Below are positions 1 to 9,369 of a stretch of 14,096 bases of DNA, in pieces; positions within the stretch are counted from its first letter, which is position 1; each line of letters begins with the position of its first letter. Both the position numbers and the translations under genes were made by a program. The notes beneath the pieces are model-generated. The model was not told where the DNA came from. It did no database searches and saw only the letters and a program-made list of their open reading frames with translations. This stretch comes from Acanthamoeba sp. SK_2022b (lineage: Eukaryota; Discosea; Longamoebia; Acanthamoebidae), in the NCBI GenBank assembly GCA_027943245.1, contig JANDJZ010001057.1, positions 1 to 14,096 on the forward strand, in the 5' to 3' direction.

Positions 1-647
1 TTTGAGGCGCGCAGGGCCTTGTCCTTCTCCATGAGGGGAGTGGCGCGCCCCTCGCGCTTGAGGGTGAAGAGGTGGCGCTGGATGATCTCTGACTTCTTCT
101 GCAGCTTGGCCGCCAGCTACAGCCACCCCCCCCCCCACAACCAAACCACAAAACAAAACACAAAACCAAACACAAAACCAAACACAGAATCGACCAATCA
201 AAGGGGTCAGTGGGCGGCGGGAGAGGGCAGCGCGCCGCGGGGGGGGGGGCAGGGCAGGGTACCTGCTGCTTCTCCTGCTGCAGGAGGCCCACCTGCTGCT
301 GGAGGGAGTCGACGAGGTGCTGCAGCTCCGCCACGCGCCGCACCAGCACCGCTCCGCCCTCCTCCTGGCCCGGCGCGGGGCTGCCGACGACGACGCCGCT
401 TCCGCTCGCCGCCACGCCAGGCGCACCGCCACCCAGATCGCTCTGCAAGCAGCAGCAGCAGCAGCGATGGTCATCGGTGGTGGGGAGGGGAGGGGGTTAA
501 GAACACACACAGGCATGCAAAAAGGACAAGAGGGAGAGGGGGAGGGGGTAATACCCGCACGCGCGTGAGGGCGGGAGACCTGGTGGGGGTGCCCGGTTCT
601 GCGCCGCCTCCTGATGACGCTGCGCACGCCGTCCACAGGATCAATTC

Positions 648-710
<63 letters not shown>

Positions 711-1306
711 AAAGGTGATGATTGATAATGATGATTAAGGATGATGATGATGATGATGATGATGAATAGCCGTGGCAAGAGGTGCGGGGAGAGGGAAGGG
801 AGCTCCACGCACCCTCCAGGCGCCGGGCGGGCAGCGGTGAGGGGAGAGGGGAAGGGGTGGCGCCGGCCGCCAGGCCCTTGGGCTGCTGCTTGGCGCGCTC
901 CTTGGCCAGCTGGTTCTTGAGCTCCTTCATCTGTTCGTCGCGTGTCACCTCGAGAGGTTATTATTCTACGCCGATGATCATAGGCGCACACGCACACGCA
1001 CACGCACACGCACACGCACACGCACACGCACACGCACACGCACACGCACACGCACACGCACACGCACACGCACACGGGGGAAAAGGGCAACGACCATTTG
1101 CTGGGACTTGCGCTCTGCGATCTTCTTCTCGAGCTCGGCGTCGTCGAACCGCTGGCGCAGTTCCTGGCACTCCTTGGCCACGGCCTCCTTCTCCGCCCGC
1201 ACCCGGCTCAGCTCCTCCTCAGCCCGCGCCTTCTCCTCGGCGAGACTCTCCTCCTACACCCAGAGCGCAACACACACCCAACATATCACACACAGCACAC
1301 ACACAC

Positions 1307-1398
<92 letters not shown>

Positions 1399-3387
1399 TG
1401 GAGCGGAGCATACGGGTGGCGAGGAGGGAGGGGGGGGGGTGGAGTGTGCGTACGAGTTGGTGGACCTGGGCTCGGAGGGCGCCCGCCGCGGCCTCGAGCT
1501 CGTCGCGGGCGGCGGAGAGGGCGTCGTGCCGGGCCTGGAGGTCGGCGAGGGCCGCGGCGCGGGCGTCGAGGTCGGCGCGCAGGGCGGCGGCGGCGGCCTC
1601 GAGCTGGGCGCGCTCCTCGCGGAGGGCCTGGGCCTGGTCGCGGAGGCTGGCCTCGAGGTCGGCGTTCTGCTTCTCGAGGCCGGCGACGCGGCCCTCGAGG
1701 CGCTCGGCGTCGCGGCGGGCCTGGGCGTCGCGGTCGCGGAGGCGGGCCTGGGCGTCGTGGAGCTGCTTCTCGGCGTCGAGGCGGCCCTCGACGGCGCGCT
1801 CGAGGGACTCGTTGAGGGCGTTGGCCTGCTTGGCGGACGCGGCGAGCGAGTCGTGCAGGGCCCGGAGCTGGGCCTGGAGGGCGTCGGCCTGCTTGTCGCG
1901 CTGGGCGAGGAGGGCCTGCTGCTCGCCGGCCTGCTCCTGCAGCCTGGCGGTGGCCGTGCGCGCGGCCTCGAGGGCCTTGACCTTGGCCAGGACCTCGTCC
2001 TTGAGGGTCTTCATCTCGTCGGCCAGCTTCTGGTGGGCGGCCTGCGCGGCGGCCTGCTCCTCCCGGCCCTTGTCCCTGAGCCGCCCGAGGCCCTCGGCCT
2101 TGTCCCTGAGGGCCTCGGCCACCTTGGCGCTCTCCGCCGCCAGCGCCTGCTTGAGCGCCTGCGCCTGCTGCTGCGCCTCCGCCTGCTGCAGGCCCAGCTG
2201 CTCCCGCAGCTCGTCGAGCGCCAGGTCCTTCTCGGTGAGCTTGGTGATCATGATGCCCCGGTCCTCCTGGATCAGGCCCAGCTCCTCCTTCCAGTGGCCC
2301 CGCTCCTGCTCCAGCCGCACCCGCCACTGCTCCACCTCCTCCCGCCGCTCCTTGGCCGCCTCCTCCAGCTCCCGCCTGTGCGCCGCCGCCGCCGCCCTGG
2401 CCTCCTCCTCCAGCCGCCCCACCGCCGCGCTCGACTCCTGCCCCTGCCCCTCCTCCACCCCCCCCCCACCAAACCAATTCCAGCACAGAACACACGCACG
2501 TCGCACACGCACACGCACACACGCCATCAGTCCCGCTCTGGATCACCAAGCGCGCGCGCGCGCGCCTGCCCACCTTGTCCTTGGCCAGCCTCTCCAGCTC
2601 GCCCCTGTGTTCGTCCACGAGGCGCGCTCGTTCGGCCTCGAGTGCGCTGGCCTTCTGCTGCAGCTCCTCCTGCCAACGCCCCCCCCCCAACGAATCTCTG
2701 TTGAGCACGACGCCGGGCTACGCGTGTGCGCGCGCGCGAGAGAGAGAGAGAGGCGCGCGTACGAGCTCGCGGGCATGGGCGTCCACGGCGGTGTGGAGCT
2801 GCTCCTGCAGCGCCAAGTGGCTCTGCACCGCGTCCTCCTATTCGGCAGGACCCCCCCCACCACAAAACCAGTCCATCACGCGTTACTGGAGAAACCAGGT
2901 CGTGTGTGACTTCTATTGAAACGAATACGTTTGTGGCGTATGTAGTGTAGTGTAGTGTAGTGTAGTGTAGTGTAGTGTAGTGTAGTGTAGTGTAGTGTAG
3001 TGAAGTGTAGTGAAGGCGCACCTTCTCCTTGGTGAGGCGTTCGATTTGGTGGGAGTGGGCCTGGACGAGGTCCTTCATCTCCTCTTGCAGGCGCACGTAG
3101 TTGCTTTGCTTCAGCTTGGACTTCTCCTGCAGGGGGACCGGGCGAGCGTAAGCGCGGGATATGTCCACTCGCCCTGCGTGCTCGAGCACGAGAGGAGAGG
3201 GGAGAGGAGAGGAGAGGAGAGGAGAGGAGAGGAGGAGAGGAGGAGAGGCTCAGCATCATGAGACAAAGGCAGGCCCAGCCCAGATGCTCCAGCTGCGCGC
3301 GCAGGGTTTGACACTGGTGGACACATCGCGCCGGGGCCAGCGATGGTTGGTTACTGGACATGTCACGGCGCATACGCACACAAGGTG

Positions 3388-3418
<31 letters not shown>

Positions 3419-5146
3419 GTGTGCGCACAAGCACGGCGAAGGGGGAAAGCAAGATCGAGGTACCTCGGCCACGAGCTTGCTCGCGTCGGGCTGTCCGGCC
3501 GCAAGCCCACCAGGAGGAGGAGCAGACCTCTCCTTCTCCTCTTCCTCCTTCTCCCCTTCTTTTTCCTTTTCCTTTTCCTTTTCCTCCTTCTCCACCTCCT
3601 CCTTCTCCTCCTGCTGCTGTAGATCGTCACCTTCGGGGGCGGCATCGGCATCGGTAGTGTCGGGGATAGCGTCGGCTGGCTGGTCCAGCGGCGGTTCTTC
3701 CTCTTTCTGCTCGGCGCTGTCAACGTTGTCGGCCCCTCCCTGGGCCTCGAGGTTGTCCGCCTGGTCGTCGTCGTCGTCGTCGTCGTCGCCGGCTCGGGGA
3801 GCTTCCGCGGTGATCTCCGCCTCCGTCGGTGGCGCCACGGGCGCTTGCTCGGGAGCAGGCTCCGAGGGCTGAGACTGCGCCGGCGGCTGGTCATTGTCCC
3901 TCCCGCGGTCGTCCTCTGCCTCGGTCTCGGGGCCAGTGGCGCCGGCATCGGATGAGGGAGGAGGAGGAGAAGGAGAAGGAGGAGCTGCCGGTTCGCCTTG
4001 CTCAGGCGCGGCGTCGGCAAGGGCCCCCGCCGAGGTCGCGGGCTGGGGCGCGGTCGCACCAGCGGCGTGGGAATCGCCTGATTTGCCAAAGTCGTCGTCG
4101 TCTTCGCCGTCGTCGCCCCATAGCTGGCCTGCAACCACCACCGCCAAGGTGAGGTCAAGGTGAGGTCAAGGAGAGGAGAGAGGAGGAGAGGGGAGGAGAT
4201 GCAGCCTCGTACTGGAAGGGGTGGAGGCGAACGGGTCGAGGGTCGACGAGGAGGAGGGTTCGCCCACGAGCGAGTCGAGGAGGTGCTGCTTGATCTTGCC
4301 CTCGTGGCTGCGCAGCTCGTCCTCCTTCTTCTTCAGCTCCGCCGACCTGCGGGCGAGCGAGCAGCACGCGTTGCGTGGTTGCAGGCGACACGCGTGAGGG
4401 AGCAGTCGGAGTATATCAAAAGAGGGGAGGAGGCGGGGGGGGAGTCTATACCGAGCGTCGAGCTGGCGTTGCTGCTCTTGGAGGGCGCGCCGGGCCTGCT
4501 CTTGGACCTGCTGCGCGTGTTTGGCGAGGTCCTCCTGCTGGCTCCGTAGCCGCTCCTCGGCGGCCTGGCAGTCCTTTTCGCGCTGCGCCAGCTTCTGCTC
4601 CTGCTCCTTGTACGCCTCCAGCTGCGCAGCCATCTCGGCGTTGGACTCGTAGATGGTCTTCATGTTCTTCCTCAGCGCCGCTTGCTGCACCACGACACGA
4701 CACGATACGCGCGCACCCGTCAGCCCCATCTTTGTGTTTGATGATGATGATGGTGAGGAGGAGGAGGAGGAGGAGGAGGAGGAGGGCCTGCCTGCTCCTT
4801 GTGCTCGCGAGCAGTCTGTTCGAGGAGACTCTTGAAGTTCCGGTTCTCGGCCTGGAGGGTGGCCACGTCCTTGGCGTTCTTGCTGCGCGTCACCAGGTCT
4901 TGCGCCTTCTTGAGCTCACGCTCCAGCGCGGCCGTGCGCTCCTTCTGCTTGTCCAGTTCTGCAGCAAACACACCGCACACGAACACACCACCCACGCTCT
5001 CTCCCTCAGCAAAAAAATTAAAATTAAAATTAATAAATAAAATAAAATAAAAGTGTATCACGACACGGACACAACGTACCCATTTGCAGGCGCTTGCGCT
5101 GTTCGTCGCTCTCATACTTGGCCTGCTTCACTTCCAGCAGCTGCGT
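1..5146 (-). CDS. Long coiled-coil protein with acidic central region; C-terminus beyond left edge, first exon unresolved
   Basis: Exons in transcription order: 5146-5080, 4958-4792, 4684-4452, 4346-4213, 4128-3464, (3313-3265 tentative), 3126-3022, 2837-2763, 2669-2574, 2437-1454, 1253-1095, 948-813, 619-580, 440-263, 116-1. Apart from the tentative exon, the junction phases agree throughout and give roughly 1050 residues. Exons 1-4 are heptad-rich coiled coil. Exon 4128-3464 is a Pro/Asp/Glu/Ala-rich, unstructured-looking block with an eight-Asp run and a Glu/Lys stretch. The 984-nt exon 2437-1454 is one uninterrupted coiled coil rich in Ala, Glu, Gln, Leu and Arg. Exons 619-580 and 440-263 form a Gly/Ser linker, and coiled coil then resumes. 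No signal peptide or membrane segment is visible. The last visible part contains KKSEIIQRHLFTLKREG. I vaguely recall similar K-S-x-I-I-Q segments near the C-termini of some Golgi or vesicle tethering coiled-coil proteins, but cannot confirm this. The family is unassigned. The gene is divergent from the convertase on its right. Confidence 0.78.
648..764. repeat. (ATG)n trinucleotide microsatellite
   Basis: About 20 perfect ATG/TGA units run from 648 to 709. A degenerate spacer follows, then eight more units at 741-764. The array lies in the intron 620-812 of the coiled-coil gene. It accounts for the poly-Ile or poly-Ser-looking open frames here, which are not coding. Confidence 0.95.
985..1076. 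repeat. (GCACAC)n hexanucleotide array
   Basis: About 15 tandem copies of a six-base unit fill most of the intron 949-1094 of the coiled-coil gene. The sense strand reads GTGTGC repeats. The alternating purine-pyrimidine sequence could adopt Z-DNA. Confidence 0.95.
1308..1398. repeat. (AC)n followed by (GA)n compound microsatellite
   Basis: About 35 AC units run from 1308 to 1378, followed directly by about ten GA units at 1379-1398. The array sits in the intron 1254-1453 of the coiled-coil gene. Confidence 0.95.
2551..2565. repeat. (CG)n tract
   Basis: A short alternating CG run lies in the intron 2438-2573 of the coiled-coil gene, starting about 14 bases after the donor in the sense direction. 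It is a strong Z-DNA-type sequence. Confidence 0.8.
2941..3000. repeat. (TGTAG)12 pentanucleotide array
   Basis: Twelve exact copies of TGTAG, with degenerate copies to about 3013, lie in the intron 2838-3021. The sense strand reads CTACA repeats. They occupy the start of the intron, just after the donor at 3021. Confidence 0.95.
3190..3248. repeat. GGAGA/GGA purine-rich array
   Basis: Imperfect GGAGA and GGA units. On the minus (sense) strand they form a long TCTCC pyrimidine tract just upstream of the candidate acceptors of exon 3126-3022, so the repeat probably doubles as the polypyrimidine tract. Confidence 0.9.
3265..3313 (-). other. Tentative small exon of the coiled-coil gene
   Basis: After a good acceptor (CCACCAG) the sense strand encodes CQTLRAQLEHLG, which fits a coiled coil and joins in phase 0 to the preceding exon. 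The only GT donor nearby (GTCTCA) leaves phase 1. That does not fit the simplest acceptor of the next exon (CTGCAG at 3127), but does fit another acceptor (CACGCAG, just right of 3171) that would lengthen that exon. Skipping this exon altogether also keeps the frame, so it may be spurious or alternatively spliced. Confidence 0.4.
3384..3418. repeat. (GGC)n trinucleotide repeat
   Basis: About ten GGC units lie between exons of the coiled-coil gene, in the intron to the left of exon 4128-3464. Both strands are open here, which creates false poly-Ala, poly-Gly and poly-Arg frames. Confidence 0.85.
4755..4786. repeat. (AGG)n repeat beside a GC donor
   Basis: About ten AGG units read as CCT repeats in the sense strand, starting only a few bases after the proposed GC donor (4791-4790) of the intron 4685-4791. 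If translated they would encode poly-Pro, and that frame soon meets a TGA. Confidence 0.85.
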
Positions 5147-5523
5147 CTGAAACCCTATTTTGGTTTTTTAAAAACATTAAAAATTGGCCCAAAATTGTTT
5201 CTATTTTTTTTCACAATTTGACAAAAATAACAAGACCAATTAACGTCCAACATCAATGGAAAAATTGAACGAATCCACCGCGCAAGGAGAGGAGGAGAAT
5301 GCCTTGAAACTCCTCCATACTTATGGAGAGAGAGGGGGCTGCCATGGTGTGCTCGTCCGGGCCCGATTGTGAGGCCACCACGCGTCGAAAGCGTTTGCGG
5401 GAAGGAACGGCCAAGGAAAATGGCTGGGGCAGGGAGGGAAACTACTTGTGACCTATTTTCCCACAGACCTAATCAACGACCACCAGCTCAGGGGCCCGCC
5501 CGTTGGCGGAAGAAGCATCCGAG
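5147..5523. promoter_or_regulatory. Upstream region shared by the coiled-coil and convertase genes, with AT-rich block
   Basis: The gap lies between divergent genes. Positions 5150-5270 are strikingly AT-rich, with runs of T and A, compared with the GC-rich surroundings. This part may be the first intron of the minus-strand gene, a bidirectional promoter, or both. Positions 5280-5523 return to mixed composition. I see no convincing TATA box and no other coding sequence apart from the weak first-exon candidate listed separately. Confidence 0.5.
5271..5345 (-). other. Candidate first coding exon of the coiled-coil gene (weak)
   Basis: Exon 5146-5080 has no upstream in-frame Met. It begins at a TTTCAG acceptor, so at least one more 5' exon must exist. 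Reading leftward from Met codons at 5345-5343 or 5318-5316 gives an open frame to a phase-0 GT at 5270-5269. Splicing it to 5146 would yield an N-terminus of 25 or 16 residues. The donor (TTC/GTTCAA) is weak and the peptide has no recognisable feature, so the real first exon may lie elsewhere in the 5147-5523 gap. Confidence 0.25.
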
Positions 5524-8196
5524 ATGGTCCATCGTGCCCCATGCCCTAACGGGCGGTCAACACCGCTTTCGAAGCCAAAAACACAGCTACTGGCCCTAGT
5601 TGTATTGGTCATCCTCTCCGGCATCGCCGTGGCGAAGGAAGGGTCAAGCGACACGCTCTTCCATCAAGGACAGTACGGGTCGTGGGGAGGCCCTGATGAT
5701 GATGCTACCCTGCACAGACGGCGAGCACTTGGACCAGAAGATGCGGAAGGGATGGAAGAAGAGTTCATTGCTGTACAGGTGGCAGGAGGCTGGGAGGTCG
5801 CGCAGCAAGTGGCCAAAAGGCACGGGATGACGGTGGAGAGGGAGGTTAGCGGGCTGGGCTACCAAGGCTTCTTCCTCTTGCGTCGTTCCATGCACTTCAA
5901 ACGGGGCGAGGTGGACTCGCATCCGCCTCTGGCCATCGCCCCCGATCTGCACTGGTGGGAGCCTCAAGTGCGGCGCCACCGGGCCAAGCGCACGTACGCA
6001 CCACCATGTTCCCAACACCACCCGCCATCGGGCCACTCACGTCGTGACATGCAGGACGGACCCACTGTGGGACAGCCAGTGGCATCTTCACGGACACACA
6101 TACTCGCTGGACGTAGAGAAGCTGTGGAGCCAAGGCATGCGTCTAGTGCCCACCCTCAATCATAGAGGGAGGATGAGTGTTGACAAGCGATGCCTTGGGG
6201 TGGCTTTCTGTGACGTGTGGGGTGAGTGCGCCCTTTAGGACTAAGAGGTGAGGGGATCAGGGTGAGCATCCTCGATGACGGACTCAATCCGGAGCACCCG
6301 GACATTGCCAGCAACTACTGGGCGGGGGGCAGCTGGGACATCAGCTTCAACAGGTCTGACCCGACGCCACTCAATCACGAGGATAGCCACGGCACCCGCG
6401 CCGCAGGCACGGCCGCGGCCAGGTATCCTTCCTTCTCCTTTCCTCAACTCTCCCCCCCCGGGAAGCAGTTGCTCTGTGACCAAAGTGTTTGCTGTGCTTT
6501 GCTCTGGGTGAACCGCGTGGGTGCAGCTCCGACAACCTGGTGTGCGGAGCAGGAGTGGCTCCGAGAGCGTCCATCGCAGGGGTCAAGGTGCTGGGCAAGG
6601 TTCGCCCCCAGCTTGAACCTGGACAGGGACACGACTGACTTTCACTCGCCGTTTTACCTTCTCTTCCCGCCGCTGTCGTTGTCATCATCATCTTCATCTC
6701 CATCCGTGATACGCCTGTCCGTGGTGTTATGGATGCACGCAGGACCCCGACGACTTTGAAGAATCGCTTGCCATCGGATACATGTGCGATCACCCGCAGG
6801 AGCCCGCACACGTCTACTCTGCCAGCTGGGGACCTCTGGACGATGGCCGCCGCATCGAGGGTCCCGGTAGGTCCGTGTGCTGCCCCGCACCAACATATGC
6901 CACGTATAGGGCCACCCGATCAGAGAATGCGTTTTGCATGGACCAACGACATCCAGGCTGTACCGGGCGAGGCTTGAGCACTGCATTCGGGAGGGGCGCG
7001 GAGGCAAGGGGTCGCTCTACGTGTGGGCAGGAGGCAACGGGGGCTTCTTCGACGACAACATGAACTACGACGGCTACGCCAACTCTCGCTACACCATCTC
7101 CGTCGGGGCAGTCAACGAGGCAGGCGTCCCTGCCTATTACAGGTGCAGCATACGTGCCCACCACCCACCCACCCACCCCACCCACATACATAGGTTAATA
7201 TGGTGAGTTTGGTTTACTATGATTATGCAGTGAGCCCGGGGCCTGCATGCTCGCTGTGACGCCGTCGTCGGGCCGGAGAGGGCCCATGGTGGCCACCATC
7301 GACCTGACCGGGTGCACCGACAAGTTCGGGGGGACCTCCGCGGCGTGGTACGACCCCAACGTTCACCCCAGACTCTCGCGCTGGTGTCCGAGACTGCAGC
7401 TGAAACGCAAGAGGCATCTCTCTCTCTCTCTCTCTTTTGTCGTCGCGGATGGCCACCAGTCCGATGGCGGCCGGGATCGTGGCGCTGGTGCTGCAGGCCA
7501 ACCCCGACCTGACGTGGCGGGACATGCAGCATCTGCTGGTGCGCACCGCGCGCCGTATCAGCCCGACCTACCACGACTGGCAGCGCAACGGAGCCGGCCT
7601 GTGGTTCAGCCACTACTACGGCTTCGGCCTCCTCGTACGCAACCCCTCCCCATGCCACCGCGACTCCTTCTCCCCATTCCCCTCCCACTCTCATCTCTTC
7701 TCTCTCCACAGCTGAGTGCTGAGTTGAGGCGTGTGTTTCGGGGGGTTACTAGGACGGGGCGGCGGCGGCAGAGATGGGGCGAGCGTGGGCGAACCTGCCC
7801 AAGGAGCAGGAAGTGGTCGAATCGGAGGTGCAGGAGGTGGACGCGGAGGTGGCGGAGGGGCGCGTGGGCAAGTTCGCCTGCCGGATAGAGGCGGGCGCGG
7901 CGGTGGCCGCCATCGAGCACGTGGAGGTGTGGGTGGAGGCCACGGTGCACGAGGGGCTGGGCAGCAGCACCCTGAGCCTCTACTCGCCGGCGGGCACGGA
8001 GAGCAGGCTGCTCGAGCCGGGCATCAACCGCCACACCGAGCTCGGCTGGACGTTCACCAGCGTGGCCCACTGGGGCGAGGCCCCCAACGGCACCTGGACC
8101 CTCACGCTCTGCCCCCAGCACGGCGCCACCCTCCACCGCTGGCGCCTCCGCCTCTACGGCCTCGCCACCTCCCTCGCGCCCCCGCCGCCACGATGA
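5524..8196 (+). CDS. Furin/kexin-type proprotein convertase (subtilase S8B), complete
   Basis: Exons: 5524-5993, 6055-6134, 6239-6422, 6527-6599, 6743-6870, 6957-7142, 7231-7347, 7460-7634, 7753-8196, giving 618 residues with all phases consistent. The enzyme is expected to cleave secretory precursors after paired basic residues, probably in the Golgi or outside the cell. The start ATG at 5524 has a good context and an in-frame stop upstream (5470). A hydrophobic signal or anchor segment covers about residues 23-38. The prodomain resembles furin's and ends in RRHRAKR (R156), the predicted self-cleavage site. The catalytic domain has Asp196 (ILDDG), His234 (SHGTR), oxyanion Asn339 (GGNGG) and Ser410 (GGTSA). 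The S1-pocket Asp of furin is kept at D302 (WGPLDDG) and D350 (YDGY). The P domain spans about 480-612, and the protein ends with no membrane anchor or Cys-rich tail. The furin Cys in HGTRCAG is Ala238, while Cys413 follows the active Ser. One intron appears to be GC-AG. Confidence 0.93.
7415..7434 (+). repeat. (TC)n tract upstream of a convertase acceptor
   Basis: Alternating TC bases lie in the intron 7348-7459, about 25 bases before its acceptor. They probably act as the polypyrimidine tract for exon 8, which completes the codon of Cys413. Confidence 0.7.
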
Positions 8197-8416
8197 CACA
8201 TCACCCTCTCCCGCTGGCCAGCGAGATTCTTTATCACATCACCACACACAGAGAAAGATAGAGAGAGAGAGAGAGATGAAAATAAAAATGTCTTTAGGTG
8301 CACCGATGTCCCCCCCCCTTCTCCCGAGGCCACCAGGGCAGCGTGCTGGCGGTGATCATCCCGGAGGCCGGCGTCTGTGTCGATAGCACCACCACCACCG
8401 TCGATGAACGGCCACG
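8197..8416. other. Convergent 3' intergenic region
   Basis: The two stop codons are about 220 bp apart. A GA repeat lies at about 8259-8277. AATAAA at 8281-8286, about 85 bases after the convertase stop, is a plausible plus-strand poly(A) signal. No AATAAA is visible on the minus strand for MIC60. Transcripts of the two genes could overlap at their 3' ends. Confidence 0.55.
8281..8286 (+). terminator. Candidate poly(A) signal of the convertase gene
   Basis: AATAAA lies about 85 bases downstream of the TGA at 8194-8196, in a locally A-rich stretch. Assignment rests on the hexamer and its distance only. Confidence 0.45.
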
Positions 8417-8903
8417 TCAGAGGTCGGTGGGCGGCTTGAGCGTGGCCAAGTCGGCGGCGATGACGGAGATGGCCTGCTCCACCACGAGGCGCTTCCGGGC
8501 CTCCTCGATCCAGTCGTGGGCCAGCTCGCGAGCAAGCCCTGGCGGACGAAACGCAGCGTGGACCCACACACGCAAGGTGGTAAGAAAAAGGCGCGTGCGC
8601 AGGCGACGTCGTGTATTGGGTGGGGGGGAGGGGGCGCGTGCCGGTGAGCTGCTCCATGTCGACAAGGGCGGTGAGGAGGTCGTCCTCCTGGAGGTGCCGG
8701 CGGGCGCTGTCGAGGAGGAGCTCCTGCTGAGTGGGCGTGTGGTACGGGTTGAGGGACACCGTCGCCGCCAGAAGAGGGGCCACGGCGTGGCGCAGGAGGC
8801 CACCGCCTTCCGGCACCAGCGCCGCCACTCGCACGTGCTTCTCAACCTGCTCGAAGCGCTCTCTCAGGCGGCCCACCGAGTAGACGCCCCTGATGCAACC
8901 ACC

Positions 8904-8934
<31 letters not shown>

Positions 8935-9304
8935 CAACAACAACGTTATTGTCATGATGATGACGAGTCAAAGTAATATGTGACGATGAATGGATGGATA
9001 TGGAGACAGAGATGATGGTGGCGGGGAAGGGGGGGAGGGCACCTGGAGGCCTGCGCTTCGATGTGCGGGGCCACGGCCCTGTAGAGCGGGCGCGTGGCGG
9101 CGAGCGAGCGCACGATGTCCAGCTCGGCTTGGAAGGGCAGCAGGTGGCCGTCGGGGCCCAGAGCCGCGCCTTCGAGCGCCCGCACCGCCGACGTCAGCCG
9201 CTCGGTCCAGCTCCACCATTCGCGCTCTTCGCGCAGATGTTCGGATCGGTACTGGACATCCTCCACCAACGTCTGTCGCACGTGCGTCAGACCACGAGTG
9301 GACC

Positions 9305-9369
<65 letters not shown>

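Noticed and set aside
641..1090. Minus-strand frame with poly-Ile and Cys/Val repeats.
   Set aside because: It is translation of the ATG and GCACAC microsatellites within introns.
782..2704. A very long plus-strand open frame (about 640 codons) opposite the coiled-coil gene, with overlapping long frames nearby.
   Set aside because: It runs through intronic repeats. The Leu/Gly/Glu-rich or Arg/Ser-rich product is what GC-rich coiled-coil exons give on the opposite strand. The minus strand has heptads, splice sites and consistent phases.
2941..3000. Regular repeats that might suggest a CRISPR-like array.
   Set aside because: The units are five bases with no spacers. It is a simple tandem repeat in an intron.
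5503..5523. Earlier non-ATG (TTG) start for the convertase.
   Set aside because: The ATG at 5524 has a good initiation context and is followed by a credible signal segment. There is no reason to invoke TTG.
6135..6247. Alternative splice choices for convertase exon 2/3 (donor 6141, acceptor 6247).
   Set aside because: They keep the frame but change the conserved spacing before the catalytic Asp. The GC-AG model at 6134/6239 gives the family length exactly.
6861..6870. Donor GTAGGT at 6867 in the convertase gene.
   Set aside because: It looks stronger but leaves phase 1, which does not fit the acceptor at 6957. GTCCGT at 6871 gives GPGRLYRAR, matching the family (GPARL in furin).
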